NCBI GenBank assembly: GCA_026018925.1 | Contig: JAKSZU010000025.1 | Location: 25,339,696-25,403,695 of the forward strand | From: Tupaia tana | Taxonomy: Eukaryota; Chordata; Mammalia; Scandentia; Tupaiidae | Length of the DNA stretch: 64,000 nt | Reading direction: 5' to 3' | Program-made: the position numbers and the translations under genes | Notes under the pieces: model-generated | The model's database searches: none | What the model saw: only the letters and a program-made list of their open reading frames with translations | What the model was told of the DNA's origin: nothing | In this document: piece after piece, positions 33,711 to 45,003 of the stretch | Layout of the letters: each line of letters starts with the position of its first letter | Position numbering within the stretch: position 1 is the stretch's first letter

Positions 33711-33895
33711 CAGCCAGATGGTGACTCACTGGTAATACAGAAGGACCCACACAGGAAAGTCCTAAATTTGCATCCTCCAGCCTCCCTGTGATCCAGGCTG
33801 GCTGAGGCTGGGGTAGATCATGGCAAGAATACGCTCTTGGGGGGTCTAGTCTTATTGTTCTTGCTTGCTCATGGAAGAAATAAATAAACTTTGCA
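33711..33895 (+). mobile_element. tRNA-like SINE, family B
   Basis: Head 'gcagccagatggtgactcac' near 33713, box B-like 'aatttgcatcc', 'atcatggcaagaat' and 'cgctcttggggggtc', end 'gaagaaataaataaac'. The tail matches the antisense copy at 3520. Confidence 0.6.
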
Positions 33896-35255
33896 AAGTT
33901 ATAAACTTTAGTTCATCCAAAGAACCCACAAGGAGAGGGAATAATAAATCAGGCACTTGGATAAAACACATCCATGCACATCCACACCGTTGATTGCAAC
34001 TAAAAGCCACTATCCTACAATTTGTTAAGTATTCTCCTGCTTTTTAAAATAGTTTTATCATGTGTATGTGTTTCTACATAATGTGTTCTAGTCTTGCTTG
34101 GTATTAAAATGTGAACAGATGGAAACACAAAATATTTTGGGGGGATATGAAAGCCTTAATATTAAGATTTCCAACTTGATTCACGTTGATTGAGGCAACT
34201 ATTTCATTTTGATAGTTGTATTGTATGTCCTCAAATACATATGCCCAAGTATGGTTATCTCTTTCTATTTCCCACCCAATGACTTGTTTCACCTTATGAA
34301 TTTTTTGTCTTGAAACCTGTATTATTGTGAATATTCTTTTTATTTACAGCAGAAATTGGCAAACATTTTTTAAGAAATATCCGCCCTTCTGTCCCAAGCT
34401 GTATCTTTTGTTCCCAGCCTGAGGCAAGGCAAGAACAGTGGGGACAAAAGGAAGGAGGAAGGGAAAGAAACCTGGCTTCCCAGATCATGCCGCATTTTTA
34501 CAGAGCATAAATCTCACCCTGCTCATTTCCTGACCATCGGCATCACATCCTGCTCGCTCTCTCTCTTGCTCTCTCTCTCTCTCTCTCTCTCTGCGTTGTC
34601 TGCCCAAGTCTCTCAATGTCTCTGGACTGTGCAGAAACTTCATTTTCCTTTCCTTTACATTTAGCTTATCCTCCCACACCGTCTTACCTCCATGAAAGCC
34701 ACCATGCTCATCTAGGAAGATATGAAGCTCTCAGTTTTGTCTGTCCCTGGAAATCATTTTCAGATATTTGGGATGAAGATTGATGAAGAAGAACAAATTG
34801 TGTTCTCTCCTACCGGCCACAGTGGAGTGGCTGCTACGACAGCGTAGTTAATGACAGATTACCATCAGGTATCAAAACGCTGACGCTACCCTAAGGTTGC
34901 AGGCTGCCTCAACCACTGTCACAACCTAGTGCACGTCGCACTCACAGAGCCACAGGGAGGGGAGGAGAACACAGGCATAATCACAGAACTTTTCCAGTGT
35001 CTTGTCCATAGTTTTACTGCATTTTTTTAAAAAGTGTGGTATTTAAACTATTTTCTGAGAAAATGTGAAATCAATAACTCCCTTGTCATAATTCACTGCT
35101 ACGTTTTCATAACTCTCTGGTATGTTTTGTTATATCTTCTGAAAATTAAATGATTTTTCAAACAATTATTATCAGGAATGATGTCCTCAATTATAAATGT
35201 ATTAATTCAAAGGATTTCCACTTTCAGAAAACTGAGGAGACATATTTCAGTTTCA
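33896..35255. other. Unique DNA with a CT repeat
   Basis: No gene or nameable transposon. The frame at 34485-34679 (minus) is held open by the CT run. Confidence 0.4.
34555..34592. repeat. (CT)n microsatellite
   Basis: CT repeat with one TTG interruption. Confidence 0.9.
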
Positions 35256-35714
35256 AATATGGCAATTTATTCGACCACTATTTGATGAGCACCTACCAAG
35301 TGCTAAGGACTGTGCCAGGTCCCCTGAGAAGCAGGAGAATGAGATAGACCATGTCCCTACACTCTAAGCATTTGCATTACAGGTCAAGGCTGGGAGAAGC
35401 TAACACTGAAAAATAAAATATACCGTAAAATAAAAAATCTAATCGCAGAGCATGAGAAGTGCTTTGAGAAAAAAATAAATGGGATGGAGACGCAAAGAGC
35501 TCATGGCAGAGTGCTGGGGAAATGGGGCACCCCCTCCAAGGAAGGGAGATGGGTCCAAATACAAGAAGGATGGGGGTGAGCCTTGATGATGATCTGGGAA
35601 TTAGGATCAGGAGGAGGTGGGGTTTTCTAGGCAAATGCAAAAGCCCTGTCTGGAAGAGTTTGGTATGTTTATAGATCATGAAGGAAGACAGTCACTGTCT
35701 TGAAGAGAAGGTGC

Positions 35715-36606
35715 ACTCCCACGTTGACTGTCACGTTACTCACAATAGCCAAGAAAGGAGACAGCCCGAGTATCCTTCAATGGATGAATGGATAAAGAAA
35801 GTGAGATATACACACGCGGATGCATGAGCACACATGCACACAAAATGGAATGTTATTCAGCCTTTGAACAGAAGAGGGTCCTGCCGTGTGTAACAATATG
35901 AATGACCCTGAGGGCAGGATGCTAAGTGCAACAAGTCCGGCAGAGAAAGACGTAGTGTATGATCTCACTCACGCACAGGATCTGAAAAAGCCAAGCTCAC
36001 AGAAACAGAGTCAAATGGTTGCTGGAGGCCGGCGTGTAGGAGCAATGGAGAATTGTTGTTTGAAGGGAACTAATGTGGGGTTATAAGATGACGAAGTTTT
36101 GGATACTAATGCACAGCCTGGGGACCTCAGTTAGTAGTAAAGTATTGTCCACTGGAAATTTGCTGAGAGAGTAGGTCTCGCGGTGCTCACCACACACGTG
36201 TGTAAAATGTGGTGATGGAGAGCTTAATTACCTTGATGTCCTAGTCATCTCTCAATGCATACGTATATCAAAACGTCACGTTAAATACTTGGGACTTGTA
36301 AAAAAGAATGTTGAAGGTTTTTGTCATAAGGGGTGTGTGTGTTCTCACTGGAGAGAGACAGAGAGAGATCGTGAGAGGGAAAGTGAGAAATTACCCCCAG
36401 GGAGATGGCCATGCCGCGATCCCTTCTCCTCCATTCTCCTCCTGGGATTTTAGGCACGCACCCAGCTGGGTATGATTTTCAAGCTGCCAGTCCGTGATGC
36501 CAACCGTGGTCTACCGTGTAGGAGTCCAGCACCATAACCACCACACTGCCTGCTGGCCCCAACTGTGTACACGTTTGAATTGGCAAGTTTATCTCAATAA
36601 AGCTGG
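35715..36606 (+). mobile_element. L1M-type LINE-1 3' fragment, split by a SINE
   Basis: Sense L1: 'cacaatagccaagaaaggag' at 35741, 'tatccttcaatggatgaatg' at 35770, 'gtgtatgatctcactcacgc' at 35955, then 3' UTR 'agatgacgaagttttggata'. After the SINE it ends 'caagtttatctcaataaagc' near 36584. 5' truncated. Confidence 0.8.
36312..36558 (-). mobile_element. tRNA-derived SINE, family A (older subfamily), inside L1
   Basis: Antisense copy: 'tgtcataaggggtgtgtgtg', GAGAGACAGAG, 'gccatgccgcgatcccttct', 'gattttcaagctgccagtcc' and 'ctgcctgctggcccc'. The head word 'cagcagg' and body word 'gattttcaagctgcca' mark an older subfamily than the CpG-rich copies. Confidence 0.85.
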
Positions 36607-36756
36607 AAGAAGAGAACAAAGGAAGCCAGTGGACGGGGTGCGAAGAGCAAAGAAGTGACTGTCAGAAGGAGCAGGGCAGCGTCACCAAGGCCCATGGCCG
36701 TGGGAAAGGCCGTACTTCAGACCAGCCCCCTGCCTGTAGGCCCCATATTCTTTCAT

Positions 36757-36943
36757 TTTTTAAAGAATTATTTTATTTAACTTTATTTAATTAATTACTT
36801 ACTTTAATTTGAGCAGAGAAGGACAGAGTGAGATTAAGAGAGAAAGAAAGTGAGAAAGCAAGCCGCCAGGTCCAAGATTCAAACCACAGTTGGCCATGTA
36901 GGCGTCCAGTGTTCTTAGCCACCATGCCACTTGCTGGTCCCAG
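36757..36943 (-). mobile_element. Short tRNA-derived SINE, variant D
   Basis: 'ttttttaaagaattatttta' AT-rich end, then 'gagcagagaaggacagagtg', then the head 'gccgccaggtccaagattca' to 'gccacttgctggtccc'. Same plan as the copy at 21425: tRNA head, short link, AT-rich end, no long body. Confidence 0.8.
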
Positions 36944-37830
36944 GCCTCACATTCTTACCCACTTGTGCTGAACCTGAGAAGAAAGCCGAGGCATAATAAA
37001 GCCAATATGGATAGACGTGGCTTACTTGAGCCAGGGTGTAGGGTTAACCACCAGGAAGAACAGACTGACTTCTCAGAGGCGTGTTCCTTGCAGTGGTGGT
37101 GAAGAGAGCTGGTTTATATAAATAAGGCAGGCAGGAGGAGGGGAGGTGCAGGTTGTGTGTCAACAGTTTACATTAGTTCAATTACGAGAATGCAGGTGGC
37201 TGTGTGGCTACCCTCTACTCTTCACATCACAAACTCTGGGATGAGGGGCAAGGGTCACACTATAAAATCTATAATCCTTTACACCATCACGGCTTGTTGA
37301 CTGTAAATTAAAACATGCCTTTCGGAAAGCAGCCCCAGTGGGGGTGCGGTCAGTAGTAAAGAATCCCTCTCAGGATTGTGCCTAATGTCAGGCTCATACT
37401 TCCTCAGGCCTTTAACATTAAAATAGACCTTGCCTTCTACAGACTGCTCCAAACTGCTTTCTCCTACATGTTCAATCTAAGGAGGAAACTGCAGTGTATC
37501 CTGTAGCTATTTCAATTTCCCCTTCCCAGTCAGTTGTGTCCTATGGCTGATCAGGTTTACCTTCGCAGTGTGTTGCAAATCTCATTCAAACCTCCTTGCT
37601 TCATTCAGGCCCTCAACATCTGTCACCACCCCAGTGAGGAAGCACCAAGCCCTGGTTTCCTGCTGCTACCCTCTTCTCCTGCAGCCTGAAGTTTCCCTGG
37701 TCAACTGCACAGTTAGCTTGCTAGAGTACCTTGGGCCACTCTGCAAGGTCCCCACTCTTCAGACTGCTCCATACACAGTGGAAGGGCTCTCACCTTCTAG
37801 CCTGGTTTGCACTTCCCCTTCTCCTCCCAC
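36944..37830. other. Unique DNA, nothing recognised
   Basis: No gene recognised. The frame at 37568-37843 lies in C/T-rich DNA without a known domain. Confidence 0.4.
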
Positions 37831-37832
37831 AT

Positions 37833-38191
37833 GTGTTTGTTAGGACTGCATAAAAAGGCACCAGAGACTGAGGGGCTTAGGTAACAGAAACTGCCCCACT
37901 AAGTAACAAGCCCAAAATAAAGGCGTTGACGGAGTTGGCTGCTTCTCCTTGGCTCACAGAGGTCTTCTCCCTGTGTCTCTCCACATCGTCATCCTTAAAT
38001 GGGTGTCCAACTTCAGCTTTCTTCTTTTTAAAGGACACCAATCATATGTGATTATGGTTCATTCTAATGACCCATTTTAACTTGATTGCAATCTCTAAAG
38101 ATGCTGTCTCCCAGTAAGGACCCATCCTGAGGCACTGGGAGTTCAAGTTTCAAAACATGAAATTGGGGGACACCCATTTCAACCCATAACA
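37833..38191 (-). mobile_element. MaLR (MLT1-type) LTR
   Basis: Antisense order: 'tgtttgttaggactgcataa', 'tcttctccctgtgtctctcc' at 37963, 'aaggacaccaatcatatgtg' at 38031, 'atgacccattttaacttgat' at 38068, end 'caacccataaca'. Confidence 0.8.
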
Positions 38192-38274
38192 CTCTCCTCC
38201 GCTACTCAAACCATCCTCATGGTTTTTGACATCATGGGGTGTGTCTTCATCCTTTGACCCAGCATATAAAATTC

Positions 38275-38575
38275 CCTTAACCTGGTGGTTAAGAAGACAG
38301 CACAATCCCACGTGACTAATTCCACATTTTGAGTTCTAGAACTAACTACTTGAGAAACACATAGACCTATGTGTGTGCTTGCCCAGAATCACAGAAGGAG
38401 GGAGAAATGAAGAAGGGACTGTGCCATGACCATCCCCTACAGGAGGGGCTTTCTCCCATTCCTCTCTCTGTGTCTGTCTAAGCACATGCACCCTGGTGAG
38501 CACATGCACCCTCAGGCACACATACACTCACCTGCACTCATGCGCACACACACACACACACACACACACACGATT
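38275..38575 (+). mobile_element. tRNA-derived SINE, family C-like, with (CA)n
   Basis: 'cctggtggttaagaagacag' at 38281 is the head. 'gaagggactgtgccatgacc' at 38411 and TCTCTGTGTCTGTC follow. 'gcacatgcaccct' is duplicated at about 38482 and 38500, and a (CA)n run ends the element at about 38547-38572. Confidence 0.7.
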
Positions 38576-39220
38576 ATGTCCTGCTTAATTTGGTGGAATC
38601 TTATCAATAAAGTTATAACCTCTGTAAAGCCCCTTTCTTTCACACAGTTCTACACTTGGAAAAAATGGCCTCACCCACTTGTGTCTCTGTACGGATTTGT
38701 CCATAACTGGGCAGGATTCATGCTAAGTAACATTCATCGGCGTGGGGCATGTTCCCCGTCAGGGCAGTGAGTACCACCTGGCCTGTATGGAGCCAGCATC
38801 AATAAATGCTTGCTGGCCCATGCTGCGTGCCATTGCTTTCTCGCTTAGTCTGTTGATTTCTTTTTTAGAAACATTTTTGTTGGAGACTTTGGACAATGAC
38901 AAATGGCATTACCAAAATAATGATGGAGACGATGTGATGGATCATACTGTCCGACTCTGCAGTTTCTTTTATATATGAAGTATTGACCAGCTGTATGATT
39001 GAAGCAAAATGAAAGTGTTCCCATTGGCTGAGTGGTCAGACTGGACATCCTTTATGCTCTCCTCCATCCTGGCACATTATGACAGAACTATCAGATGGAT
39101 TTGAATAGATGCCCAACTGCTAACCTTACCATCCCTCTCCCCATAAACAATACTTTATTATACTGATTTTTAACGTACATCACAATGAATAATAATCCAT
39201 AGTTATCTCACAAATAGAAG
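38576..39220. other. Unique DNA, nothing certain
   Basis: 'catcaataaatgcttgctgg' at 38797 may be an L2 end, but is too short to call. No gene. Confidence 0.4.
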
Positions 39221-39585
39221 TGTCTGTTCTAGTCTGTTCTGCTACTAATAGCAGAAACACTGAAAACTGGTGATTCATAAAAATAGATTTATTCAGCTCA
39301 CAGTTTGAAGACCCAAGGTCCAGGGGCCCTCTCCGAGGGGGCTGTGTGAAAACACGGTAGAGGGCAGGACAATGTGTTCTCCATGGGTCACTGTCTCTTG
39401 CTTCCTTTCTTTATAAACCCACAAGATATCAGTCATGGAGATGCCATCCCAATCACCTCATTGTAACCTTTACCCACAATCCTCGTCTTTCGATATCCTA
39501 ATGAGGTCAAGTTTTCATCATGCTAATCTTATTACAATGGCCAAACACGTGAAGTTTGGGGGCGTACATTCAAATCGCAAACTAG
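39221..39585 (-). mobile_element. MaLR (MST-type) LTR
   Basis: Antisense: 'tctagtctgttctgctacta' at 39229, 'agatttattcagctcacagt', 'tcctaatgaggtcaagtttt' and end 'gtacattcaaatcgcaaac'. Middle is diverged. Confidence 0.7.
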
Positions 39586-39721
39586 CAATTGCATTTTTGA
39601 GGCAAGATCGTTAGCACGTTAGGAAACAGATTCTCACAATCTTCGCTCACCAGACACTGTGCAATTTTGGAAGAGTTCTACATTAGCTCTCCGATTCATG
39701 AGGATTTTGCAAATGGCGACT

Positions 39722-40408
39722 GTGATGGTCAGATTTGTGTGTCAATCTGGCCAGGCTCTAGTTCTAGTGTTAACAGAACACTAATCTAGGTGTTGCTATA
39801 AAATATGTCTTGCAGACAGGATAAAACTCAATGATCAATTGACTTTTAGTAAGAATTTATCCTAGATGATATAGGTAGGCCTGACTGAATCCATTAAAAG
39901 GCTTTAAGATCAGGGACCAGCAGTTGGCATAATGGCTATGTCACTGGACTCACATGTAGTTGACCGCAGTTCAAGTCCCAAACCTGGTGGCTTAAACTCA
40001 CACTGGGTGCATGTGCATGCCTGCCCAAGATCCCAAGAGGAAATGGAGGAGATGGGATTGCAACGTGGCCATCCCTCCAGGTGGTGGTTCCTCACATTCT
40101 GTCTCTCTGTCTCTCTCTGTCTTTCCGGCGAGTGCACGTGTCCTATAGCAAAATCCTCCCCCCACAAAAAAAAAAAGCCTTTAAGAGCAGCTGAGGCTTC
40201 CTTGATGAAGAAAATCTTCCACCTTGGAGAGCAGCTTGAGCTGGTTTTCCATGAATTTCAGGCAGCCCTTCCAGATAATCTGCCCAATGGACTTTGGACT
40301 TGGCTCAACAGTACTCCCAAATACGTGAACCAATTTCTTACAATAAATCTCTTAACATACATCTCCTACTGGTTCTGCTTCTCCTGCTAAACCCTGGCTA
40401 ACACAATG
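39722..40408 (+). mobile_element. ERVL (MLT2-type) LTR split by a SINE
   Basis: Sense LTR: 'gtgtgtcaatctggccaggc' at 39738, 'tctaggtgttgctataaaat' at 39784. Right part: 'agcagctgaggcttccttga' at 40187 and 'cctactggttctgcttctcc' at 40365, ending 'ctggctaacaca'. No internal ERVL sequence seen. Confidence 0.8.
39913..40177 (+). mobile_element. tRNA-derived SINE, family A, inside MLT2-type LTR
   Basis: Head 'gggaccagcagttggcataa' at 39913 and A tail ending near 40177. Flanking duplication 'aaggctttaagatcag' (ending 39913) and 'aagcctttaagagcag' (from about 40178), two mismatches. Confidence 0.9.
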
Positions 40409-40462
40409 ATGATTAATTTTCTGTGGCTACCATCTCTGGCCTTTTTTTCCGATCAGATTATT

Positions 40463-40712
40463 TTTTGTTGTTTGTTTTCATTTTTGTCATGGGGTGCATG
40501 CACTTACTGGAGACAGAGAGAGAAAAAGTGAAAAATCATCTCCGGGGGGCATGGCCATGCCACAATCCCCTCTCTTCAATTCTCCTCCTGGGATTTTGGG
40601 AATGCATGCACATGTATCAGGCATGATTTACAAGCTACCAGGTCCACGAGTCGAACCACAATCAACCATGAGGGCTTCTAATGCCTTAACCACCAAGCCA
40701 CTTGCTGGCCCT
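40463..40712 (-). mobile_element. tRNA-derived SINE, family A (older subfamily)
   Basis: T-rich tail, 'tcatggggtgcatgcactta', 'gccatgccacaatcccctct', 'gatttacaagctaccaggtc' and 'gccacttgctggccc'. 'gatca' on both sides is a possible short TSD. Confidence 0.85.
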
Positions 40713-41589
40713 GATCAAGAGCCTTTTTAGGGTAGGGAGCCCATCTCATTCACATGGAAAACACCAATACCCGGAGGTCTTGGCAGAGCTGAGGTCAGTT
40801 AATGTGAATTAAATAAAATAATTAATATAAGCCAAACCCATTTGCCATGGTACATTTAAATAGTGTGTGAGTGTGTGTGTGTGTGTATACGCGCTTCTGT
40901 ATGATTTTATAATAACCCACTGAGGTCATATTTTTTATGGTTTTGCTGATAACAAAAATGAATTCTATTTTTCTCTATGCTTCTATAGAATGAAGAAAAA
41001 TGTAAAAAGCACTATAGACACAAGCTTTGGCTAATTATTAGGGAAATTACATGGAGCAAGCACTGCAAACAAAGTAGTTTCAAGGGTAATAACACTGAAG
41101 CTTTTTATATAACTGTAGAATTTTATAACAAAAAGACTTCTTACCAATCTCATGATACAATCTCATAATTTCACAAATGAGGAGACTAATACTTTTTAGA
41201 ATAATTTTATCACACTCTAAAATGCAGCTATATGATAGGGGAAAATCCAGAGTTCCAATGGGGCTGTATAGGTAGAAAAAAAATTTAAAAAAAACACACA
41301 CAAAGAAAGCATAATTTTCACTGAGTGTACGTATGATAGATGTTGCACTGAATCATTATTTGCATTCCCGACAAAACGTGTTCCTCCCTCAACAGTAGGT
41401 CAAGTGATTATGATGAAGTGAAAAGAGGACAATGAATGTACAAAAGATACATATGTGTGGGAGTGGAGGAGGGAAGATAAATAAACATTACTTGTTTAGG
41501 AGAAGAGAAATGAGGAAAATAACTCACAGTAGAGTTCTACTCTATGGCAGCCTTAATGATATAGAGAGATAATGAAGCTATATATCTTA
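40713..41589. other. AT-rich unique DNA with a short GT repeat
   Basis: No gene. 40862-40887 is a GT run. 41143-41193 is almost identical to a piece inserted in the LTR at 43035. Confidence 0.5.
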
Positions 41590-41712
41590 TCTCATCTATA
41601 GATACTTCACAGTGGGCGCACAGATGGGTTGATTCATGGGGTTGATAACTAGTTAGTCAAGAAGGCAGGATTTGAATCCAGGACTGACTTCAAGGCTGAG
41701 GCTGGTTTTTAC
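41590..41712 (-). repeat. MIR SINE fragment
   Basis: 'gcaggatttgaatccaggac' at 41664 followed by 'ggctgaggctggtttttact' is the antisense MIR head. Confidence 0.65.
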
Positions 41713-41834
41713 TACACAAGTCCTCCCCTTCACATTTTGACCATGCTTTACTCTAGACAAATTATTTCATATACATTTGGGTTTAAGAGGATAAACAATT
41801 ATACCAATTTCCAAGATCTATATCTTTTTTGTAC

Positions 41835-41975
41835 TTTTAAGATTTATTTTATACATCAATCACTGTACATCACTTGGCTTGTAAAGGAAATTTACCCAAC
41901 ACAGTACACCTCATACCAGTTCAGCTGAGGATACTATACACGTCATCATGCACAGATAACAATCCATTTATGTGT
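41835..41975 (-). repeat. Possible L1 3' UTR fragment
   Basis: 'caatcactgtacatc' and 'aatttacccaacacagtaca' resemble the terminal 3' UTR of the L1 at 16010 in the same orientation. Short and diverged. Confidence 0.35.
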
Positions 41976-42505
41976 CCCAGATCCATATCTTAAGAAATGG
42001 ACAAATTAGATACATAAAAGACTAAGTATCCCCTTTCTTATAGGAAAAAGTGGAAGAGCGAAGCCAACTTCAAGCCATGTTAGTACTTCCTAGTACAGTA
42101 GTATCCCCTAACGTAGGTCATGGAAGATCCACCTGGGGAAGGCTAAACAGTGTTACTCGGGTCTTTAGACCACATATCCTTTTCCCTAATAGTAAGAAAA
42201 GTCAGAAATCCAACCCCTTCTTTACAAAGCAGTGTTAGAACCAGTCCCTTGTGCGCTAAACACATGGAAGACCAAAACAGAAAACGCTGATGCCGTAGAC
42301 AGCTAGGTCCAAAAGGAAAAATGGGAATGTATTTAGGCATGTGTGTCAACGCCCTCTTCCCAACCACATCAGTCAGCAAATTCATGGTCGTTTAAAGGAG
42401 GTGGAGTGGATTTGTGGCAAGGATCAGAAGCATGTCTTTCACATTTGCCTTCTGTAAAATAGTCGAGTCGTGTCCCACCAGCATTTCCTACTAAGTTACA
42501 GAAGT

Positions 42506-42588
42506 AGTGGGTCATTCACAAAGTCATGGCATATTTTTCTCTATTTTTCTAGGCAAAAATACATCATGACTTTTCCAATGACCTAAAA
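42506..42588. mobile_element. Mariner-like palindromic MITE, group 1
   Basis: Left 'tagtgggtcattcacaaagt', right 'catcatgacttttccaatga' ending 'cctaa'. The halves 'catggcatattttt' and 'aaaatacatcatg' pair. The right TIR is close to canonical. Confidence 0.8.
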
Positions 42589-42927
42589 TAAGGAGTAGAA
42601 CTGAAACCTTTTATATGTTTTAACTTTATCAACCATAACGTAGCTACCTCCCTGGATGGAGTTAGGAAAGGAGTACAAGATTAACATTTTACATAAAATA
42701 ATCTTACTCCCACTTTCCTGCCATGGTTATCTCATATCACTGTCTTTGGAAGAGTTGAAGGGAAGCTGAAATTTTCCCAACAAAAGGTTTAGAAATGGAT
42801 CAAAAGAATAAAATAATTAAACACCAAGGTCACATTATATTCAGGTTGCAAATTCACCTCCTAATATGTTTTCTACCTCACATTTTGTCCAGGAACATGG
42901 CTTGCCAGGATTATACAAAGAATATTA

Positions 42928-43008
42928 TTAAGTTGCTGGGAAAGTCACGATGTTATTTTTTCATTTTCCTATGCAAAAATGTGTCATGACTTTCCTAACG
43001 ACCCAATA
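42928..43008. mobile_element. Mariner-like palindromic MITE, group 1
   Basis: Left 'ttaagttgctgggaaagtca', right 'gtgtcatgactttcctaacg' ending 'acccaata'. It touches the start of the following LTR. Confidence 0.8.
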
Positions 43009-43660
43009 GTTTTCTAGGGCTGCCACAACTAATAACCAATCTTAGGATACAATCCCATAATGTCACAAAGGAGGAGACAAATACTCCTCATACTAATACC
43101 AAAAATCTGGATGGCTTAAACGAAAGATATTCATTGCCTCAGTTGTGGGCAATGAGTGCCCAAAAGCAAGGTATTGGCAGGGCCATGCTCTCTAAAACCT
43201 GTAGAGGAGAATAATCTCTTGTCTCTTCTAAATTCTAGTGTTTGGAAATTGCTTTGACTGGACTAATATGCAGTGTGTTCATTCTGGGAAAAATTCATTT
43301 CCAATGTTGTATTGATATACAGTGATTGATAGTAAAAAATAATTAAAAATTCTAGGGTGTGTTGGCGTTCCTTGGAGTTTGTGGTTTATAGATGTATCAC
43401 TCCCATCTCTGTCTCCATTATTACATGAACGTCCTCTTCCTTCGTGTGTCTCTGTGACTTCACACAGAGAACTATTTGTAGTCTCTCTTTCCTCTTCATG
43501 CGAGGACACCAATTACATCAGATTAAGTGCCTTCTCTATTGCAATATCATCTTTTCTTTGCTTACATCTGAAATGACCCTATTTCAAATAAGCACATGTG
43601 GAGGTGCCAAAAGTTGGAATGTCAACATAATGTGGGTGAACACAAATCAGCACATCATAC
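43006..43660 (-). mobile_element. MaLR (MLT1-type) LTR with insertions
   Basis: Antisense hallmarks: 'ttttctagggctgccacaac' at 43010, 'ttggcagggccatgctctct' at 43174, 'ggcgttccttggagtttgtg' at 43364, 'cttacatctgaaatgaccct' at 43560. It is longer than usual because of an insertion at 43035-43091 and AT-rich extra sequence near 43250-43345. Confidence 0.75.
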
Positions 43661-44305
43661 AAAGTCTATGTATTCGATGCTTAACTACACCCATCCCTAA
43701 CTACACCAAGTTCAAATCAATACAGCATCAACATCCAAAAATGATATAGATCTCAACCTAAACAAGTACATCTTAACATTCCTAGAAAAAAAATCAAAGT
43801 CCAAATGCTCATTCCCTTTTAAGTTAGTGTCCAATGCCATTATTATCTAAAACTTCTGAAATTAAGACACCAAATGCATCCTTCCCAGTGCCTTAAGTCT
43901 TAATCTCCTGCATCTATGGCCAGACACCTCTCTCTTTCTCTCTCTGTTTCTCTCTCTCTCTCTCTCTCTCTCTCGATTTCCTCCAGGAGTTGAAGGTCCT
44001 ATAATGGAGCTGATTCCTTGTAGAAATGGTTCAATACAAGGAAGTGCTTCAATTCAAAGTTTTCTCCATGCCCTTTTCTCTCAGCCATCCATAGAGTCAC
44101 TGGGACGCATGGATCATCACAGCAAGATCTCCATATCCACACAACTGAGAGAACAGGCCAGTTCTCAGTCTGAAAGCAAAGTTATTTACTCCCCTTATGC
44201 AGCCCTGGGTGCAATTCAGACTCTGACATCCATGTGAATAATAGTGGTGAGAGGGTAAAGGGGTTACTTCTACTTGTTTATTATTGCTGTTGGTTTTGTT
44301 GTTGT
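43661..44305. other. Unique DNA with a CT repeat
   Basis: No gene. 43929-43974 is a TC repeat. Confidence 0.4.
43943..43974. repeat. (TC)n microsatellite
   Basis: Uninterrupted CT run within a longer pyrimidine stretch. Confidence 0.9.
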
Positions 44306-44593
44306 TCTTTTTTTTTTTTTTAGGTTTTTACCATAGGGCATGTATGCTCATCAGAGGGACAGAGACAGAGAGAGGGAAAGTGAGAAATCACCTCCCAGGG
44401 AGGTAGCCACATGACAATCCAATCTCCTCCATTCTCCCCTTGGGATTTTGGACACACACACACACACACACACACATACACACAAACACATGAGCCTTGT
44501 GTGATTGTCAAGCTACCAGGTCTGGGACTCAAAGCATTTCATCAGCGTTTCACAGACGTCCAGCACCCTAACTACCACAACCCTACTGGCCCC
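44306..44593 (-). mobile_element. tRNA-derived SINE, family A (older subfamily) with (CA)n
   Basis: T tail, 'accatagggcatgtatgctc', 'gacaatccaatctcctccat', a (CA)n run at about 44453-44478 in place of the GT-rich body segment, 'gattgtcaagctaccaggtc', and head end 'ctactggcccc'. Confidence 0.85.
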
Positions 44594-44811
44594 AGTTTTG
44601 ACTGTCTCCTTCAGGTCTGCACCTAACAATTGTAAGGCCTGAGACAACAGTGCAACTGGAGACTCCCACACCACCATCTAAACATGCCAAAGTTCTAGCA
44701 TGAGTTAACAAACTGTGAGATAAAACGTGTTTTATGCCCCTACCTCAACAAGGGTGCCAAGTGTGGAAGTAAGCTTCAAGGTTCTTGAGATTTTCCATGT
44801 TTTCTTTTTCT

Positions 44812-45003
44812 TTAAATGTATTCATTTGTTTAAGAGAGAGAGAGAGAGCGAGGGATTCCCAGCAGGGTTCTCACCATCATGCACTGCCAGACTCAGCCAC
44901 GCTGAATCACAAGTGTGTGCGTACACACCCAGCACACTTGAGACTGTCCCAGGACACACACGCAAGTAAGTCCAGTGGTGCCATCACTGCACCACGGTGT
45001 GGT
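44812..45003 (-). mobile_element. tRNA-like SINE, family B
   Basis: Antisense: 'taaatgtattcatttgttta', GA run, 'cccagcagggttctcaccat', then 'gtgccatcactgcaccacgg' as the tRNA-like head, box A-like on the minus strand. Corresponds to the copy at 3520. Confidence 0.6.

Larger units (their letters stand above)
35265..36730 (-). repeat. L2 LINE split by L1
   Basis: The left part has 'gagcacctaccaagtgctaa' at 35287 and 'ggactgtgccaggtcccctg'. The right part from about 36607 ('ggaagccagtggacggggtg') continues the antisense L2 order. 'gaagagaa' on both sides (near 35703 and 36607) may be the L1 target duplication. Confidence 0.6.

Noticed and set aside
39932..40390. 152-aa open frame on the plus strand
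   Set aside because: It runs through a family A SINE into an MLT2-type LTR.
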